Positions 1 to 9,412 are shown, counted from the first letter of the stretch. The stretch is DNA of 64,000 nt from Cetobacterium sp. NK01 (GCF_024506395.1 NZ_JANIBO010000001.1:310001-374000), one strand, 5' to 3'. Notes: a model not told the origin generated them from the sequence alone. Made by a program: numbers and translations.

Positions 1-411
1 TACATCTCCATTCGATGGTCTATACTCTTCTAAAGCTTTTATAACTCCTATATTTCCTTCTTGAATTAAATCTAAGTAATCAATTCCTGCAATTAAATAA
101 TCAAAAGCGATATTAGCAACCTCTCTTAAATTACCTTCTACTAATTTATGAACACTTTCTTCTTCATCTAAAGTTTCTAAAAGATTACTTATCTCTTCTT
201 TTGAAAGAGGCTGAATATAAGATATCTCTTCTAAATATTCACCTACAATTCCTTCTACAACATAGCTATTATCCTCAACTTTTTCTTCTTTTCTTATATC
301 TATATTTTCAAACTCTAATTTTAAAGCTGAATTTTGCTTTAAAAATTTTATAAAGTCTTTATCCTCAATACAGTTTTTTAATATTTCTTTTTCAAATTCT
401 CTTATTTTCAT
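1..411 (-). CDS. Sigma-70-like protein, second paralogue (truncated by window edge)
   Basis: Only the first 137 codons are present; the 3' end lies outside the window. The start ATG follows a G-rich ribosome-binding site. Around residues 58-70 the stretch YLEEISYIQPLSKEEI resembles sigma region 1.2 of the RpoD encoded next door ([16 protein letters not shown]). Around residues 91-130 the sequence NLREVANIAFDYLIAG and [17 protein letters not shown] matches sigma region 2.1-2.2, the main core RNA polymerase clamp contact (RpoD has [12 protein letters not shown] and [17 protein letters not shown]). Regions 2.3-2.4 and 4 would be beyond the edge. It follows rpoD after a terminator hairpin. It is either an alternative sigma factor or a truncated sigma-like regulator; which one cannot be decided from this fragment. 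Confidence 0.75.
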   Translation of the reverse strand, partial: MKIREFEKEILKNCIEDKDFIKFLKQNSALKLEFENIDIRKEEKVEDNSYVVEGIVGEYLEEISYIQPLSKEEISNLLETLDEEESVHKLVEGNLREVANIAFDYLIAGIDYLDLIQEGNIGVIKALEEYRPSNGDV

Positions 412-445
412 TTTTATCCCCTTTTTTTAATATAAATAATATAAA

Positions 446-468
446 ATGGGGGTTTTAACTACCCCCAT
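446..468 (-). terminator. Terminator after rpoD
   Basis: Perfect 8 bp stem (446-453 with 461-468, G-C core of five pairs) with a 7 nt loop, directly after the rpoD stop. The tail read on the minus strand is T-rich (TTTATATTATTTA) but interrupted, so some read-through into the sigma-like gene is possible. Confidence 0.7.
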
Positions 469-474
469 ATTGTC

Positions 475-1710
475 TTATACTTTAAAATCTTCTAGTTTTT
501 TTCTTCTGCTTGGATGTCTTAACTTTCTAAGTGCTTTTACCTCTATTTGTCTAATTCTTTCCCTTGTTACTTTAAAGATTTTTCCTACTTCTTCTAGAGT
601 TTTAGGTGCACCATCATTTAATCCATATCTAAAGATTAAAACTTGTTCTTCTCTACTACTTAAAGTTTTTAACACATCATTTAATTGCTCTCTAAGTAAA
701 GTTCTATTTGTTAACTCATAAGGATTTTGCATTTTATTGTCTTCTACGAAATCTCCTAATTCACTATCTTCTTCACTTCCAACTGGAGTTTCTAATGATA
801 TTGGATCTTGATTCATCTCTTGAATACTTTTTATTTTTTCAACTTCCATCCCTAATCTATCTGCTAAAACTTCTGGAGTAGCGTCTTTTCCTGTTTCTTG
901 AAGGTAAATTCTAGCTTCTTTTTTAATTTTATTAATTGTTTCTATCATATGAACTGGAATACGTATAGTTCTTCCTTGATCTGCTATTGCTCTTGTTATA
1001 GCTTGTCTTATCCACCATGTTGCGTAAGTAGAAAATTTATATCCTTTACTATACTCAAACTTTTCAACAGCTTTCATTAATCCTATATTTCCTTCTTGAA
1101 TTAAATCTAATAGTTTTAATCCTCTGTTTGTATGCTTTTTAGCAATACTTACAACTAGTCTTAAGTTAGCTTCTATAAGTTGTTGTTGAGAATATTCATC
1201 TCCTTCTAATGCCGCTTTAGCATAACCTAACTCTTCTTCATGAGTTAATAGAGGAATTTGTCCAATTTCTCTCAAATACATTTTAATTGGCTCGTCTACT
1301 TCCATCTCTCCTGTAATACTAAACAAATCATCATTTACTAAGTCATCTTCACTAACTTCTTCTATATCATCTGGATTAAAATCAAATTCCTCTGAATAAT
1401 CTGCTGCTTTTTCTTCTTCCTCTTCTTCTTCATCTAATTCAACAACAGGTCTTTTTACTATTGGAGTTATAACTTTTTTTAAATCTTTTCTTCCTTCGTC
1501 TTTTCTCTTAATATTTTCCTGTTTCTTAATTTCTTCTTGGGAAATTATTTTAATTCCCTGTTCTGTCATTCCATTTATTAAAAACTCTATTCTTTCTGGT
1601 GGAAAATCTGAACTTAATTGGCTATTAATCTCTTCATAGCTTATTACTTTATTTTCCATTGCCTTTCTTAATAAAGCTAAAACCTTTTCATTTTTTATAA
1701 ACTCCTTCAT
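475..1710 (-). CDS. rpoD: RNA polymerase primary sigma factor RpoD (sigma-70/SigA)
   Basis: Housekeeping sigma factor of 411 residues that directs RNA polymerase to -35/-10 promoters. The N-terminal part holds a region 1.1-like helical segment and a very acidic linker (DEEEEEEE, about residue 95). Region 1.2 follows ([16 protein letters not shown]), then region 2 with the core-binding [29 protein letters not shown] and the -10 recognition part [17 protein letters not shown]. Region 3 and the region 4 helix-turn-helix ([20 protein letters not shown]) are complete. The length is typical of SigA proteins and much shorter than E. coli sigma-70, because the non-conserved insert is missing. It lies 42 nt after dnaG, preserving the classic dnaG-rpoD pairing, and has a strong SD (GAGGAGG). 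Confidence 0.98.
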   Translation of the reverse strand: MKEFIKNEKVLALLRKAMENKVISYEEINSQLSSDFPPERIEFLINGMTEQGIKIISQEEIKKQENIKRKDEGRKDLKKVITPIVKRPVVELDEEEEEEEKAADYSEEFDFNPDDIEEVSEDDLVNDDLFSITGEMEVDEPIKMYLREIGQIPLLTHEEELGYAKAALEGDEYSQQQLIEANLRLVVSIAKKHTNRGLKLLDLIQEGNIGLMKAVEKFEYSKGYKFSTYATWWIRQAITRAIADQGRTIRIPVHMIETINKIKKEARIYLQETGKDATPEVLADRLGMEVEKIKSIQEMNQDPISLETPVGSEEDSELGDFVEDNKMQNPYELTNRTLLREQLNDVLKTLSSREEQVLIFRYGLNDGAPKTLEEVGKIFKVTRERIRQIEVKALRKLRHPSRRKKLEDFKV

Positions 1711-1752
1711 TAGTTGAAGCCTCCTCTATTGAATAAATTATCTTTCAAAATT

Positions 1753-3537
1753 TTAAGCATTGATATTTTTAAACTCACTATACAATGCACGAAGGTCATT
1801 GAACTCAATATGTTGTTTCAATTTATCCTCTATTTTTTTTAGCTTAATATGTTTTAATAAGTTACTTCTTTCTTTTAACGCTTCTTTTAATTCTAATATA
1901 AACCACGACATAAAAATAATCTGGAATCCCTTCTCAATATCTAATTTATTTGAAAAATCATCTATAGAAAGTAAGGATATATTTACCAACTCCTTTTCTT
2001 CATCTTGTGTCAGATTTCCTGTTAAAATTATATCTTTTATTATATTTGTACTTTTTTCTGCATTTTCTTGTAGAAATTCTATGTATTGAAATATTTTTTT
2101 TCCTAAACTACTTACAATCTCTTTATTTTTAAAGTCTATAAAATATTCATTATGAGAAAGAATTAATGCTAATGTTAATTTTTCTAGATTATATAGTCCT
2201 TTTTCGTCTAAATCCTTACTTTCCTCTTTTTTTTCGTAAGTATTTTTTATTCTTTTTTTATTATTATTTGTTATTAAAATTGTTTTTAGTATTTCTAAAT
2301 CTATATTTAATGATTTACTCAACTTATCAATATATAAACTTTTTTCTAAATCACTATCTAAACATTGAAAAAACCCTTTAAACCTATTTATAAAGTTTTG
2401 TTTTGACATATGATCTTCTAAACTATACTCTGATGAATATCTTAAATATAAATAATCAAAAGCTTCTAAAGATTCTTTAACAACTTTTAAAAATGCATCT
2501 TTACCATATTTTTTTAAATAATCGTCTGGATCTTTAGCATCTTTATATGATAAAACTCTAATATTAAATCCTTCAGATTTTAATATTAAAATTGATCTTT
2601 CTGTAGCTTTTTGTCCTGCTTCATCCATATCAAAAGATAATATAACATTATTTGTATATTTTTTTAAAAGCTGAGCTTGCTCTTCTGTTAAAGCAGTTCC
2701 TAAAGGAGCTAAGGCTACATCAAAACCATATGAATGAGCTGATAAAACATCCATATAACCTTCCATTAATATAGAATAGTTTTTCTTTTTAATATTACTT
2801 CCTTTTTGAATGAAACCATAAAGATTTCTTCCTTTTGTAAAAATAGGAGTTTCTTGAGAATTGATATATTTGGGAATCTCTTTACTATCTTCTAATGATC
2901 TACCTCCAAAAGCTATAACCTTACCAGCTATTGAGTATATTGGAAATATTACTCTATTTCTAAAGGTATCATATATACCTTTTTCACTCTCTTTAGCTAA
3001 TCCTAAAATAAATATTTTCTCTTTTTCAAACCCCTTTGTTATTAAATAATCATAAAGTCCTGTCCATATATTTGGCGCATAACCAATTTCATTTTCTTTT
3101 ATTAATTTTGGGTTTATTTTTCTTTTTGATAAATATTCTAAAGCATCTCTAGCTGTATTTTTGAATATCTCATTTTTATAATAATTATGAGCTTCTTCCA
3201 TAATATCATAATACTCTTTATTTTCATTAATTTTACTATTTCCTACTTTTGTTATTGGAATATTATATTTTTTTGCTAATTCTTCAACTGCTTCAACAAA
3301 AGATATTTTTTTATATTCTGAATAGAATTTAATAGGATTTCCACCAGCACCACAAACAAAACATTTACAAATATTTTTGTTTGGACTAACTACAAATGAT
3401 GGATGATTATCTTGATGAAATGGACATAAACCTTTATAATTAGCTCCTGCCTTTTTCAAATCAACAAACTCTCCTACAACTTCTTCAATATGTAATTGTT
3501 GTAACAATAAATCAATATCTTCTGATTTATATTTCAT
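1753..3537 (-). CDS. dnaG: DNA primase DnaG
   Basis: Synthesises RNA primers at the replication fork. The N-terminal CHC2 zinc finger is visible (C38, H41, C59, C62). The TOPRIM catalytic part around residues 255-335 carries the acidic motifs MEGYMDV and SFDMDEAG. The C-terminal third (after about residue 400) is Lys/Glu-rich and should be the DnaB-interacting helicase-binding domain, poorly conserved as usual. Length 594 residues is normal. It is the first gene of the dnaG-rpoD operon and has a well-formed promoter about 70 nt upstream of its start. Confidence 0.98.
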   Translation of the reverse strand: MKYKSEDIDLLLQQLHIEEVVGEFVDLKKAGANYKGLCPFHQDNHPSFVVSPNKNICKCFVCGAGGNPIKFYSEYKKISFVEAVEELAKKYNIPITKVGNSKINENKEYYDIMEEAHNYYKNEIFKNTARDALEYLSKRKINPKLIKENEIGYAPNIWTGLYDYLITKGFEKEKIFILGLAKESEKGIYDTFRNRVIFPIYSIAGKVIAFGGRSLEDSKEIPKYINSQETPIFTKGRNLYGFIQKGSNIKKKNYSILMEGYMDVLSAHSYGFDVALAPLGTALTEEQAQLLKKYTNNVILSFDMDEAGQKATERSILILKSEGFNIRVLSYKDAKDPDDYLKKYGKDAFLKVVKESLEAFDYLYLRYSSEYSLEDHMSKQNFINRFKGFFQCLDSDLEKSLYIDKLSKSLNIDLEILKTILITNNNKKRIKNTYEKKEESKDLDEKGLYNLEKLTLALILSHNEYFIDFKNKEIVSSLGKKIFQYIEFLQENAEKSTNIIKDIILTGNLTQDEEKELVNISLLSIDDFSNKLDIEKGFQIIFMSWFILELKEALKERSNLLKHIKLKKIEDKLKQHIEFNDLRALYSEFKNINA

Positions 3538-3603
3538 TAATATTCTCCTAATCTCTTAGATTTTTAAGTAAAAAATATTTAAGAGCAAACCGCTCTATCC
3601 TAA

Positions 3604-3632
3604 ATTATATTATATTTCTAGTAAATATGCAA
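3604..3632 (-). promoter_or_regulatory. Promoter of dnaG-rpoD
   Basis: On the minus strand TTGCAT (3627-3632), a 17 bp spacer and a perfect TATAAT (3604-3609). Transcription would begin near 3597, and the RNA would open with a small 5 bp hairpin (AGAGC/GCTCT, 3582-3596). Spacing and position fit a sigma-70 promoter; no experimental support. Confidence 0.7.
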
Positions 3633-3649
3633 TTTTTTTTTAAAAATAA

Positions 3650-3676
3650 AAAGAAGGATTTAAAAAATCCTTCTTT
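3650..3676 (-). terminator. Terminator after the SurA/PpiD-like gene
   Basis: Perfect 12 bp stem (3650-3661 with 3665-3676) with a 3 nt loop, followed on the minus strand by TTTATTTTTA. It lies 8 nt after the stop codon at 3684. Confidence 0.85.
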
Positions 3677-3683
3677 CAAATTT

Positions 3684-5432
3684 TTAATTTTCTGTATTTT
3701 GAGTACTTAACTCAATCTCTTTCAAAGCTTCTTGCGCTTTTGTATTAACATAATCAGCTTTTACTTGGTTTTCAAACTCTTCAAAATTAGCTTTTTTCTC
3801 ATCTACTTGAGAGTCTTTTCTATAAATTATAAAATCTTTTTGTTCCTTTATAAATCCTACTTCTCCTAATTTAGAATCATATATAGATTTAGCTAACTCT
3901 TCATTATATCCTAATCCAGGTACATATCCCTCTTCTGTTATTCCATCTATTTTTTCAGAGAAAACAATATCTTTATCATTTTTTAAATCTTCAAATGTTA
4001 TTGTTTTATTGTTTAAATCCTTTACTATTTCAGAAACCTGAGCATCTTTTGCATTTAATGTCTCTTCTGAAGGTTCAGGAATTATTAGAATATGACTAGC
4101 TGTAACTGTTTCATTCTTATTATCTTTAGATTCAACAAAAATTATATGATATCCAAATTGAGTTTTTACAACTTCTGGATAAACTTCACCAGCTACTCCT
4201 GTAAATGCCGCATCTTCAAAAGGCTTTACCATATCTCCTTTTTTAAATGTTCCTAATGCACCACCATTTGGTCCACTTGGTCCTTCAGAATATTTTTTAG
4301 CCATCTCTGCAAAATTTTCCTTATTTACTTTTTTTAATAACTCTTCTGCTCTAACTTTTGCTTTTGCATCATCTTCTTCAGTTGGTTGAACTTTTAAAAT
4401 TGCTATATTTGCATCAGCACTTTTTAAAGTATCATAATTTATTTGATTTTCTTGGAAAAAATCTTTTAAATCATTTTGAGTATAAGTAATTTCTGATTTT
4501 AACTTACTATAAAGTTCTTTTACTGCATTTGCAACCTGAAGATCTAATGGTAAAGCTTCATTTACTTTTACTCCTTTAGCTTCTGCAGCTTTTAAAAGTT
4601 TTATCTCTGACTCAATTGAAGATTTTGCTAACTCTTTTGCTTGAGTTAAATCTCCTTTTGTCATAGTCAATGCATTTAATACTCTCTTTGCATATTCTAC
4701 ATTATTAACTTTAACCCCATCAAATTCAAAAGCTTCTTTTTCTACATAAGCATCAAAATTTTTATCTAAATCTTGAAGTTTCATTTTAGCTCTAGCTTCT
4801 GTCATATCTTCTGCATATACTTCTGCTCCCTTTTGAGTTTTCAAAGCTTGTTCAATTTGAGCCTTTACTTCTTCTAAAGGTTTTCCTTGAAACATTGTAT
4901 ACTTATAGTCTGAATAGTATTCGTTAATCTCTTCAGGAGTAATATTTACATTTCCAGTTATAGCTTCTGAAACTTTCTGGAGTATCAAATTTTCCTTTAT
5001 CTCTTTTTCTAAAGTCTTTGTTGTATATCCTTGACTTAGAAGTGCATTTTTGAACTGCTCCTTATCTGGAAAAGCTGCTTTTATTTGATCCATCTGAGCA
5101 TCAACTTCTGAATTAGAAACTTTAATTTTCAATTTATCTGCCATCTCTAACAAAAGATTTTTATTTATAAGTTCATTAAAAGCAATTGTATTCATTAACT
5201 CTGGATCTATATTAGCTCCTAAATATCTTTTATAATTTTCTGACATTATAGCCATTGATCTATGAGCTTCTACCATAGTAACTTTTTTACCGTTCAATTT
5301 AAATGCCAATTGTGAATTAGATGAAGTATTCTTAAACGACATCGCATAACCGGCTATTAAACTTATGAAAAAGAATATTGTTACTACCCAAATTACAGGT
5401 TTCATGTTTCTTCTAAACTTTCTAATTGCCAT
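3684..5432 (-). CDS. SurA/PpiD-type periplasmic peptidyl-prolyl isomerase (foldase)
   Basis: A membrane-anchored periplasmic folding factor of 582 residues. Residues 12-32 form a single transmembrane helix after a basic N-terminus, giving an N-in, C-out anchor as in PpiD. A SurA_N-like chaperone part follows (about 40-180). A parvulin-type PPIC rotamase occupies about 340-437 with the typical AKKYSEGPSGPNGGALG and QFGYHIIFVE segments. A second rotamase-like start (TASHILIIPEPSEETL, about 444) suggests a further, degenerate or partial parvulin module. It starts 32 nt after the AAA+ regulator gene with no terminator between, so the two are probably cotranscribed. In a diderm it would help outer-membrane protein biogenesis. 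PpiD-like is the best guess; assignment to PpiD versus SurA is not certain. Confidence 0.9.
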   Translation of the reverse strand: MAIRKFRRNMKPVIWVVTIFFFISLIAGYAMSFKNTSSNSQLAFKLNGKKVTMVEAHRSMAIMSENYKRYLGANIDPELMNTIAFNELINKNLLLEMADKLKIKVSNSEVDAQMDQIKAAFPDKEQFKNALLSQGYTTKTLEKEIKENLILQKVSEAITGNVNITPEEINEYYSDYKYTMFQGKPLEEVKAQIEQALKTQKGAEVYAEDMTEARAKMKLQDLDKNFDAYVEKEAFEFDGVKVNNVEYAKRVLNALTMTKGDLTQAKELAKSSIESEIKLLKAAEAKGVKVNEALPLDLQVANAVKELYSKLKSEITYTQNDLKDFFQENQINYDTLKSADANIAILKVQPTEEDDAKAKVRAEELLKKVNKENFAEMAKKYSEGPSGPNGGALGTFKKGDMVKPFEDAAFTGVAGEVYPEVVKTQFGYHIIFVESKDNKNETVTASHILIIPEPSEETLNAKDAQVSEIVKDLNNKTITFEDLKNDKDIVFSEKIDGITEEGYVPGLGYNEELAKSIYDSKLGEVGFIKEQKDFIIYRKDSQVDEKKANFEEFENQVKADYVNTKAQEALKEIELSTQNTEN

Positions 5433-5464
5433 ACTTAAACCCTCCGAAAAATTTTGTAAGATTA

Positions 5465-6850
5465 TTATTTTGTATCTAAACCATATTTTCTGATTTTCTC
5501 ATAAAGAGTTGTTCTTCCAATTCCTAAAAGCTTAGAAGTCTCTTGCTTATTCCATCTTGTCTTTTGTAAAGCCATTGCTATTACAACTTTTTCAACTTCA
5601 TCTAAAGCATAAATTTCTTGCTCTAATATATTTTTTAAAGGTCCTACTCCGATAACAGTTTTATTTTCAACTGTATCAGATTTCATTTTTATTTCTAATG
5701 GTAAATCTTCAACATCAATATTTCTATCGTTACATAAAATTACCATTCTTTCTATCATATTTTTTAACTCTCTTATATTTCCAGGGTATGAATATTCCAT
5801 CAGATATTTCATAGCATCTCCAGAAATAACAGGTATTTCTCTTCTTAAATCTTTTACAATTTTATTTAAGAAATAGTTAGCTAACATTGGAATATCATCT
5901 TTTCTATCTCTTAAAGGTGGAACCTCAATAGGGAAAGCTGTTAATCTGTGGTATAAATCTTTTCTGAATTTTCCTTTTTCAGTTTCTTCTTTTAGATCTT
6001 TGTTTGTTGAAACTATAAATCTTACATCGACTCTTCTTGATTTATTTCCTCCAACTCTTCTAAACTCTCCATACTCAATAACTCTTAAAACTTTAGATTG
6101 AGCCTTTAAATCCATTGCTGATATTTCATCAAGAAATACAGTTCCTCCATCTGCCTCTTCTAAAATTCCTTTTTTACTTGTTGTAGCACCTAAGAAAGCA
6201 CCTCTCTCATAACCAAAAAGTTCTCTTTCAATTAAATCTTCTGGTAATGAAGCACAAGATATTGTAATATAGTTTTCTTTTCTTCTATCACTCTTTTTGA
6301 ATATCTCTTTAGCAATTAATTCTTTTCCTACTCCATTTTCTCCTGTTATTAAAACAGTTAAATCACTTTCAGCTACTTTTTCTATTAAATTTTTTACTTC
6401 TTTTACTCTTGCAGACTGACCTATAATTTCATTTTCGTCTTCTGTATCAGAAAGCTTTTCTTCTAACTTTCTTTTCTCTTTTACTATCTCTAAGTTTCTT
6501 AGAGCTGGTATCATTATTCTATTCATCTCTTTAACATCTACTGGTTTTAATAAATAGTTATAAATATCAGCTTCCTTCATCTCTTGAATTAAAGTCTCAT
6601 TCTCTTCATCTAATAATCCAATAACTACAAAATCTTTACCTATACCATTTAATTTTCTTTTTGCTTCTGAGAAATTAAACCAAGTTAAGTACTCATCTAA
6701 TAAAACTACATCAAAGTCACTCTCTCTTAACATATCTAACGCATCTAATAAATTATTAAATGTTATTATTTCATAAACTTCTGATAAAGCTTTTCTTACT
6801 TGTTTTAAAGTTTCTTTTCTTTCTGAAACTACTAATATTGATTTTTTCAT
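5465..6850 (-). CDS. NtrC-like AAA+ transcriptional regulator with degenerate receiver and GAFLGA loop
   Basis: 461 residues from the ATG at 6850, chosen because AGGAGG sits 6-7 nt before it; an upstream in-frame start (6883) has no such site and lies inside the promoter. Order of domains: receiver (1-115), AAA+ ATPase (about 142-375) and a Fis-type HTH (about 420-460, ETSKLLGIGRTTLYEKI). Walker A is GENGVGKE (170-177) and Walker B TVFLDE (237-242). The sigma-54-contacting loop reads GAFLGA (217-222) rather than GAFTGA. The receiver keeps D52 and K102, but the acidic Mg2+-binding pair is replaced by Ser-Glu (VVSER, 7-11) and the Thr/Ser switch position by Gly/Leu. Known family: bacterial enhancer-binding proteins. 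Inference: it may act without phosphorylation and perhaps without sigma-54. It probably shares an operon with the downstream foldase gene. Confidence 0.9.
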   Translation of the reverse strand: MKKSILVVSERKETLKQVRKALSEVYEIITFNNLLDALDMLRESDFDVVLLDEYLTWFNFSEAKRKLNGIGKDFVVIGLLDEENETLIQEMKEADIYNYLLKPVDVKEMNRIMIPALRNLEIVKEKRKLEEKLSDTEDENEIIGQSARVKEVKNLIEKVAESDLTVLITGENGVGKELIAKEIFKKSDRRKENYITISCASLPEDLIERELFGYERGAFLGATTSKKGILEEADGGTVFLDEISAMDLKAQSKVLRVIEYGEFRRVGGNKSRRVDVRFIVSTNKDLKEETEKGKFRKDLYHRLTAFPIEVPPLRDRKDDIPMLANYFLNKIVKDLRREIPVISGDAMKYLMEYSYPGNIRELKNMIERMVILCNDRNIDVEDLPLEIKMKSDTVENKTVIGVGPLKNILEQEIYALDEVEKVVIAMALQKTRWNKQETSKLLGIGRTTLYEKIRKYGLDTK

Positions 6851-6886
6851 CCCTTTCCTCCTACTTTCTATTTTCGTTAACAATGT

Positions 6887-6915
6887 ATTATAATTGATAT
6901 TTTGTTATTTTTCAA
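6887..6915 (-). promoter_or_regulatory. Promoter of the AAA+ regulator-foldase operon
   Basis: Minus-strand TTGAAA (6910-6915), 17 bp, TATAAT (6887-6892). A sigma-70-type promoter about 30 nt before the SD. The remaining intergenic DNA up to 7045 is AT-rich and shows no clear hairpin or gene. Confidence 0.7.
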
Positions 6916-7045
6916 GACTTTTTTTAAAAATTCTGTTCTAGATTATTTCAAAGAGTTTCACTCTAAACATTAGTTCTAGTTTTTCTCATTTTTTCCTTTT
7001 TAATTTTAATATATTTTATAATTTATGTTTGTTTTTTTATATATA

Positions 7046-7654
7046 TTATTTCAACATAGATTTTAAAAACAGATTATAAAACATCTCTATTTCTCTAGAA
7101 ATATCAATTGTTGAATATTTTTCAACCATTCTCTTATAGCTTTCTTCATCTACTACTTCAATTCCTGTTTGTGTTATTAAGTAAAGTAAAAGCGTTGTTA
7201 AAGATGCACTCAACATAGTTCTTATCTTTTCTATTTCACTTCTATATTCTTCTTTTATATGTTCTCTATTAACAGTTAAAAATTCACTAAATATAATATC
7301 TCTTTTCATATAATCATCATGAGTTAAGCCAATCTCTCCATTTTCATATATTTTAGCAAATAAAAATAAATTATATCTATCATCTTTTAATGTTAGTCTT
7401 CTTCTAACAATCATTTTTAATTTCTCTTCAAAAGATACATCTAAATCTCCAACTTCTTTTAAAAACTCTTTTCTACTTATTACAGAGTTATCCATAATTT
7501 CTAATAGTAGCTCTTCTTTACTTTTAAAATAATAATAAAACCCACCCTTTGCCATTCCTAAAACATTAGCTATATCTTCTATTTTTGTGTTTCTAATTCC
7601 ATTAGCTGCAAATAAAATAGTTGCAGTTCTTTTTATACGATCTCTTTTCGTCAC
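7046..7654 (-). CDS. TetR/AcrR-family transcriptional regulator
   Basis: 202 residues. The N-terminal TetR DNA-binding domain is clear: TATILFAANGIRNTKIEDIA followed by VLGMAKGGFYYYFKSKEELL (residues 10-50), the signature GxFYYxFxSKEEL turn. The C-terminal helical ligand-binding part has no recognisable specificity. It is the last gene after dxr-tmk-rseP, starting 22 nt after rseP, so it is probably read from the same transcript, which is unusual for a TetR gene that normally sits beside its target. The ligand is unknown. Confidence 0.92.
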   Translation of the reverse strand: MTKRDRIKRTATILFAANGIRNTKIEDIANVLGMAKGGFYYYFKSKEELLLEIMDNSVISRKEFLKEVGDLDVSFEEKLKMIVRRRLTLKDDRYNLFLFAKIYENGEIGLTHDDYMKRDIIFSEFLTVNREHIKEEYRSEIEKIRTMLSASLTTLLLYLITQTGIEVVDEESYKRMVEKYSTIDISREIEMFYNLFLKSMLK

Positions 7655-7676
7655 AATCTCACGTCCTTAGTTTTTA

Positions 7677-8705
7677 TTAAAATTTAAAAATATTAAATAT
7701 ATCATTAGCTGTTGCAAATATAATTAAACCAAATAACATTATCATTCCTATAGTGTGAACTCTCTCTTCTAATTTCTTGTCAACTTTTATTCCAACTAAC
7801 TCTAAAATTACAAATATTATTCTTCCTCCATCTAAAGCTGGAAAAGGAAGTAAATTAAATATTCCTACATTTATTGATAAAATAGCTAATAACCAAATTA
7901 AAATTCCTGAACTTCCACTTCTGCTTGCATCTCCAACTACTTTTACAATACCTACAGGACCACTTATATCTTTAGCTTTTACCTTTCCTGTTATAAGCAT
8001 TTTTACTCCACCTAATGTATCTTCAAAAACTCCTATAAAAATTTTAAATGATTGCTTAACTCCGTCTATTAGTCCATATTTTTCAAACTTATATTCTGGA
8101 ATTATTCCCATCATTGGAGCCTTATCATCACTTATTTTTGTTAAAGGTACTAAAAGATTAAGTTCTTTTCCTTCTCTTTCAATAACTACATTCAATTTTT
8201 CTCTCTCTTTAGAATCTTTTGATATTGTTTCTCCTATTTGAGACCATGTAGATATTTTTGTTCCATCAATCTCTTTTATAATATCTTTTTCTTTTAAAAC
8301 AGTTGATGCTTTAGCTTCTTTAATCACATTTCCAATTACTGGATTGGTATTTTGAATCGCTTTTCCACTTGTGAAAGTTATTCCTAAAATTACTAATAAA
8401 GCAAGCATGAAATTCATAAAAACTCCTGCGAATAAAACTATAAATCTTGCAAAAGGAGATTTACTATTAAATCCATTTTCAACTTTACTTCCAACTTCCA
8501 TTCCATCAATATTTACAAATCCTCCAATTGGTATAACTCTTATAGAATATAAAGTTCTTCCATTGTAGTAAGAGTATAACTCCGGTCCCATACCAATTGC
8601 AAATTCTGAAACAGGCATTTTAAAAAATCTAGCTGCTAGAAAATGTCCTAACTCGTGTATAAAAATTATTACTCCTAGTAATAACAACGCTATTATTATA
8701 TCCAT
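7677..8705 (-). CDS. rseP: Site-2 RIP zinc metalloprotease RseP
   Basis: Inner-membrane site-2 protease, 342 residues. The active-site HELGH lies at residues 17-21 in the first transmembrane helix; the third zinc ligand motif LDGG is at 291-294 (LLPFPALDGGR). A single PDZ-like domain sits in between (about 115-190), so it is the short, one-PDZ form. The family cleaves membrane-bound anti-sigma factors and removes remnant signal peptides; the substrate here is unknown. It follows tmk by 11 nt. The dxr-rseP neighbourhood is widely conserved in bacteria. Confidence 0.96.
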   Translation of the reverse strand: MDIIIALLLLGVIIFIHELGHFLAARFFKMPVSEFAIGMGPELYSYYNGRTLYSIRVIPIGGFVNIDGMEVGSKVENGFNSKSPFARFIVLFAGVFMNFMLALLVILGITFTSGKAIQNTNPVIGNVIKEAKASTVLKEKDIIKEIDGTKISTWSQIGETISKDSKEREKLNVVIEREGKELNLLVPLTKISDDKAPMMGIIPEYKFEKYGLIDGVKQSFKIFIGVFEDTLGGVKMLITGKVKAKDISGPVGIVKVVGDASRSGSSGILIWLLAILSINVGIFNLLPFPALDGGRIIFVILELVGIKVDKKLEERVHTIGMIMLFGLIIFATANDIFNIFKF

Positions 8706-8716
8706 TATTCCTCCTG

Positions 8717-9412
8717 TTATAAAACTTTACTTACAAGCTCAAATATTTCATCTGAAATCTCTTCTATTGTTTTCAATCTATTTTTTTCAACACATTTTAT
8801 TTCTGACCAAGAGTACTTTTTAGATATTTCACAGGCATTTTCATGTGATTTTTTTAAATATTCAATATTTTTTTCATGGATATCTTTTTTATCTTCACCA
8901 GTTATTTTATTTTTTCTTTGCGCCATTAATTCTTGAGCAGTTTCTGTTGGCATATTTAAAAATATTACTAAATCCGGTCTTGGGATTTCCATTTTATCAT
9001 ACTCTAAATCTTCTAACCAATCTAGATATTTTTCTTTTTCTTTTTTATCATTTATTTTTGATGCTTGATGTACCATATTTGAAGTTGTATATCTGTCTGT
9101 TACAATAATTCCGCCCTCATTATAAAAATTTCCCCAATCTGTTTTATATGAGGCATATCTATCTATAGCATACATTGTCGATGCTGGATATGGATTTACT
9201 TTTTCTGCATCTTTTCCAAATTCTCCTGCTAAATACATCTTAACTGGTTCACATGCTGGACTATTATAATTAGGAAAAGATATTTTTTTGATTTTTTTGA
9301 TTTTTTCACATAGTCTTTCATACAAAATAGCCGTTTGAGTCTCTTTCCCGCTTGAATCTGTTCCTTCTATTACTATTAATCGCCCTTTTTTAATCTTCTC
9401 CATAATTATCAT
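8717..9412 (-). CDS. tmk: Thymidylate kinase (dTMP kinase), long form
   Basis: Phosphorylates dTMP to dTDP. The P-loop [13 protein letters not shown] is at residues 15-27, followed by the nucleotide-binding DRY motif (TDRYTTSNM) and the lid-region arginine/lysine stretch ([15 protein letters not shown]). At 231 residues it is longer than the usual 205-215, with an extended region around [13 protein letters not shown]. The start overlaps the end of dxr by 23 nt; a second ATG at 9403 is equally plausible because neither has a strong SD. It sits between dxr and rseP in one transcript. Confidence 0.9.
   Translation of the reverse strand: MIIMEKIKKGRLIVIEGTDSSGKETQTAILYERLCEKIKKIKKISFPNYNSPACEPVKMYLAGEFGKDAEKVNPYPASTMYAIDRYASYKTDWGNFYNEGGIIVTDRYTTSNMVHQASKINDKKEKEKYLDWLEDLEYDKMEIPRPDLVIFLNMPTETAQELMAQRKNKITGEDKKDIHEKNIEYLKKSHENACEISKKYSWSEIKCVEKNRLKTIEEISDEIFELVSKVL

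Noticed and set aside
446-721. Plus-strand open frame of 91 codons opposite the end of rpoD
   Set aside because: It lies wholly over rpoD and its terminator on the other strand, has no SD and its composition is that of an antisense shadow.
6851-6883. Longer start of the AAA+ regulator
   Set aside because: It places the start inside the predicted transcription start region and skips the AGGAGG in front of the internal ATG.
6916-7045. Possible small RNA or gene in the AT-rich gap after tetR
   Set aside because: No stable hairpin, promoter-terminator pair or open frame with an SD was visible.
7777-8241. 154-codon plus-strand frame opposite rseP
   Set aside because: Long only because antisense of AT-rich coding DNA seldom shows stops; no SD, no homology recognised, and rseP is certain.
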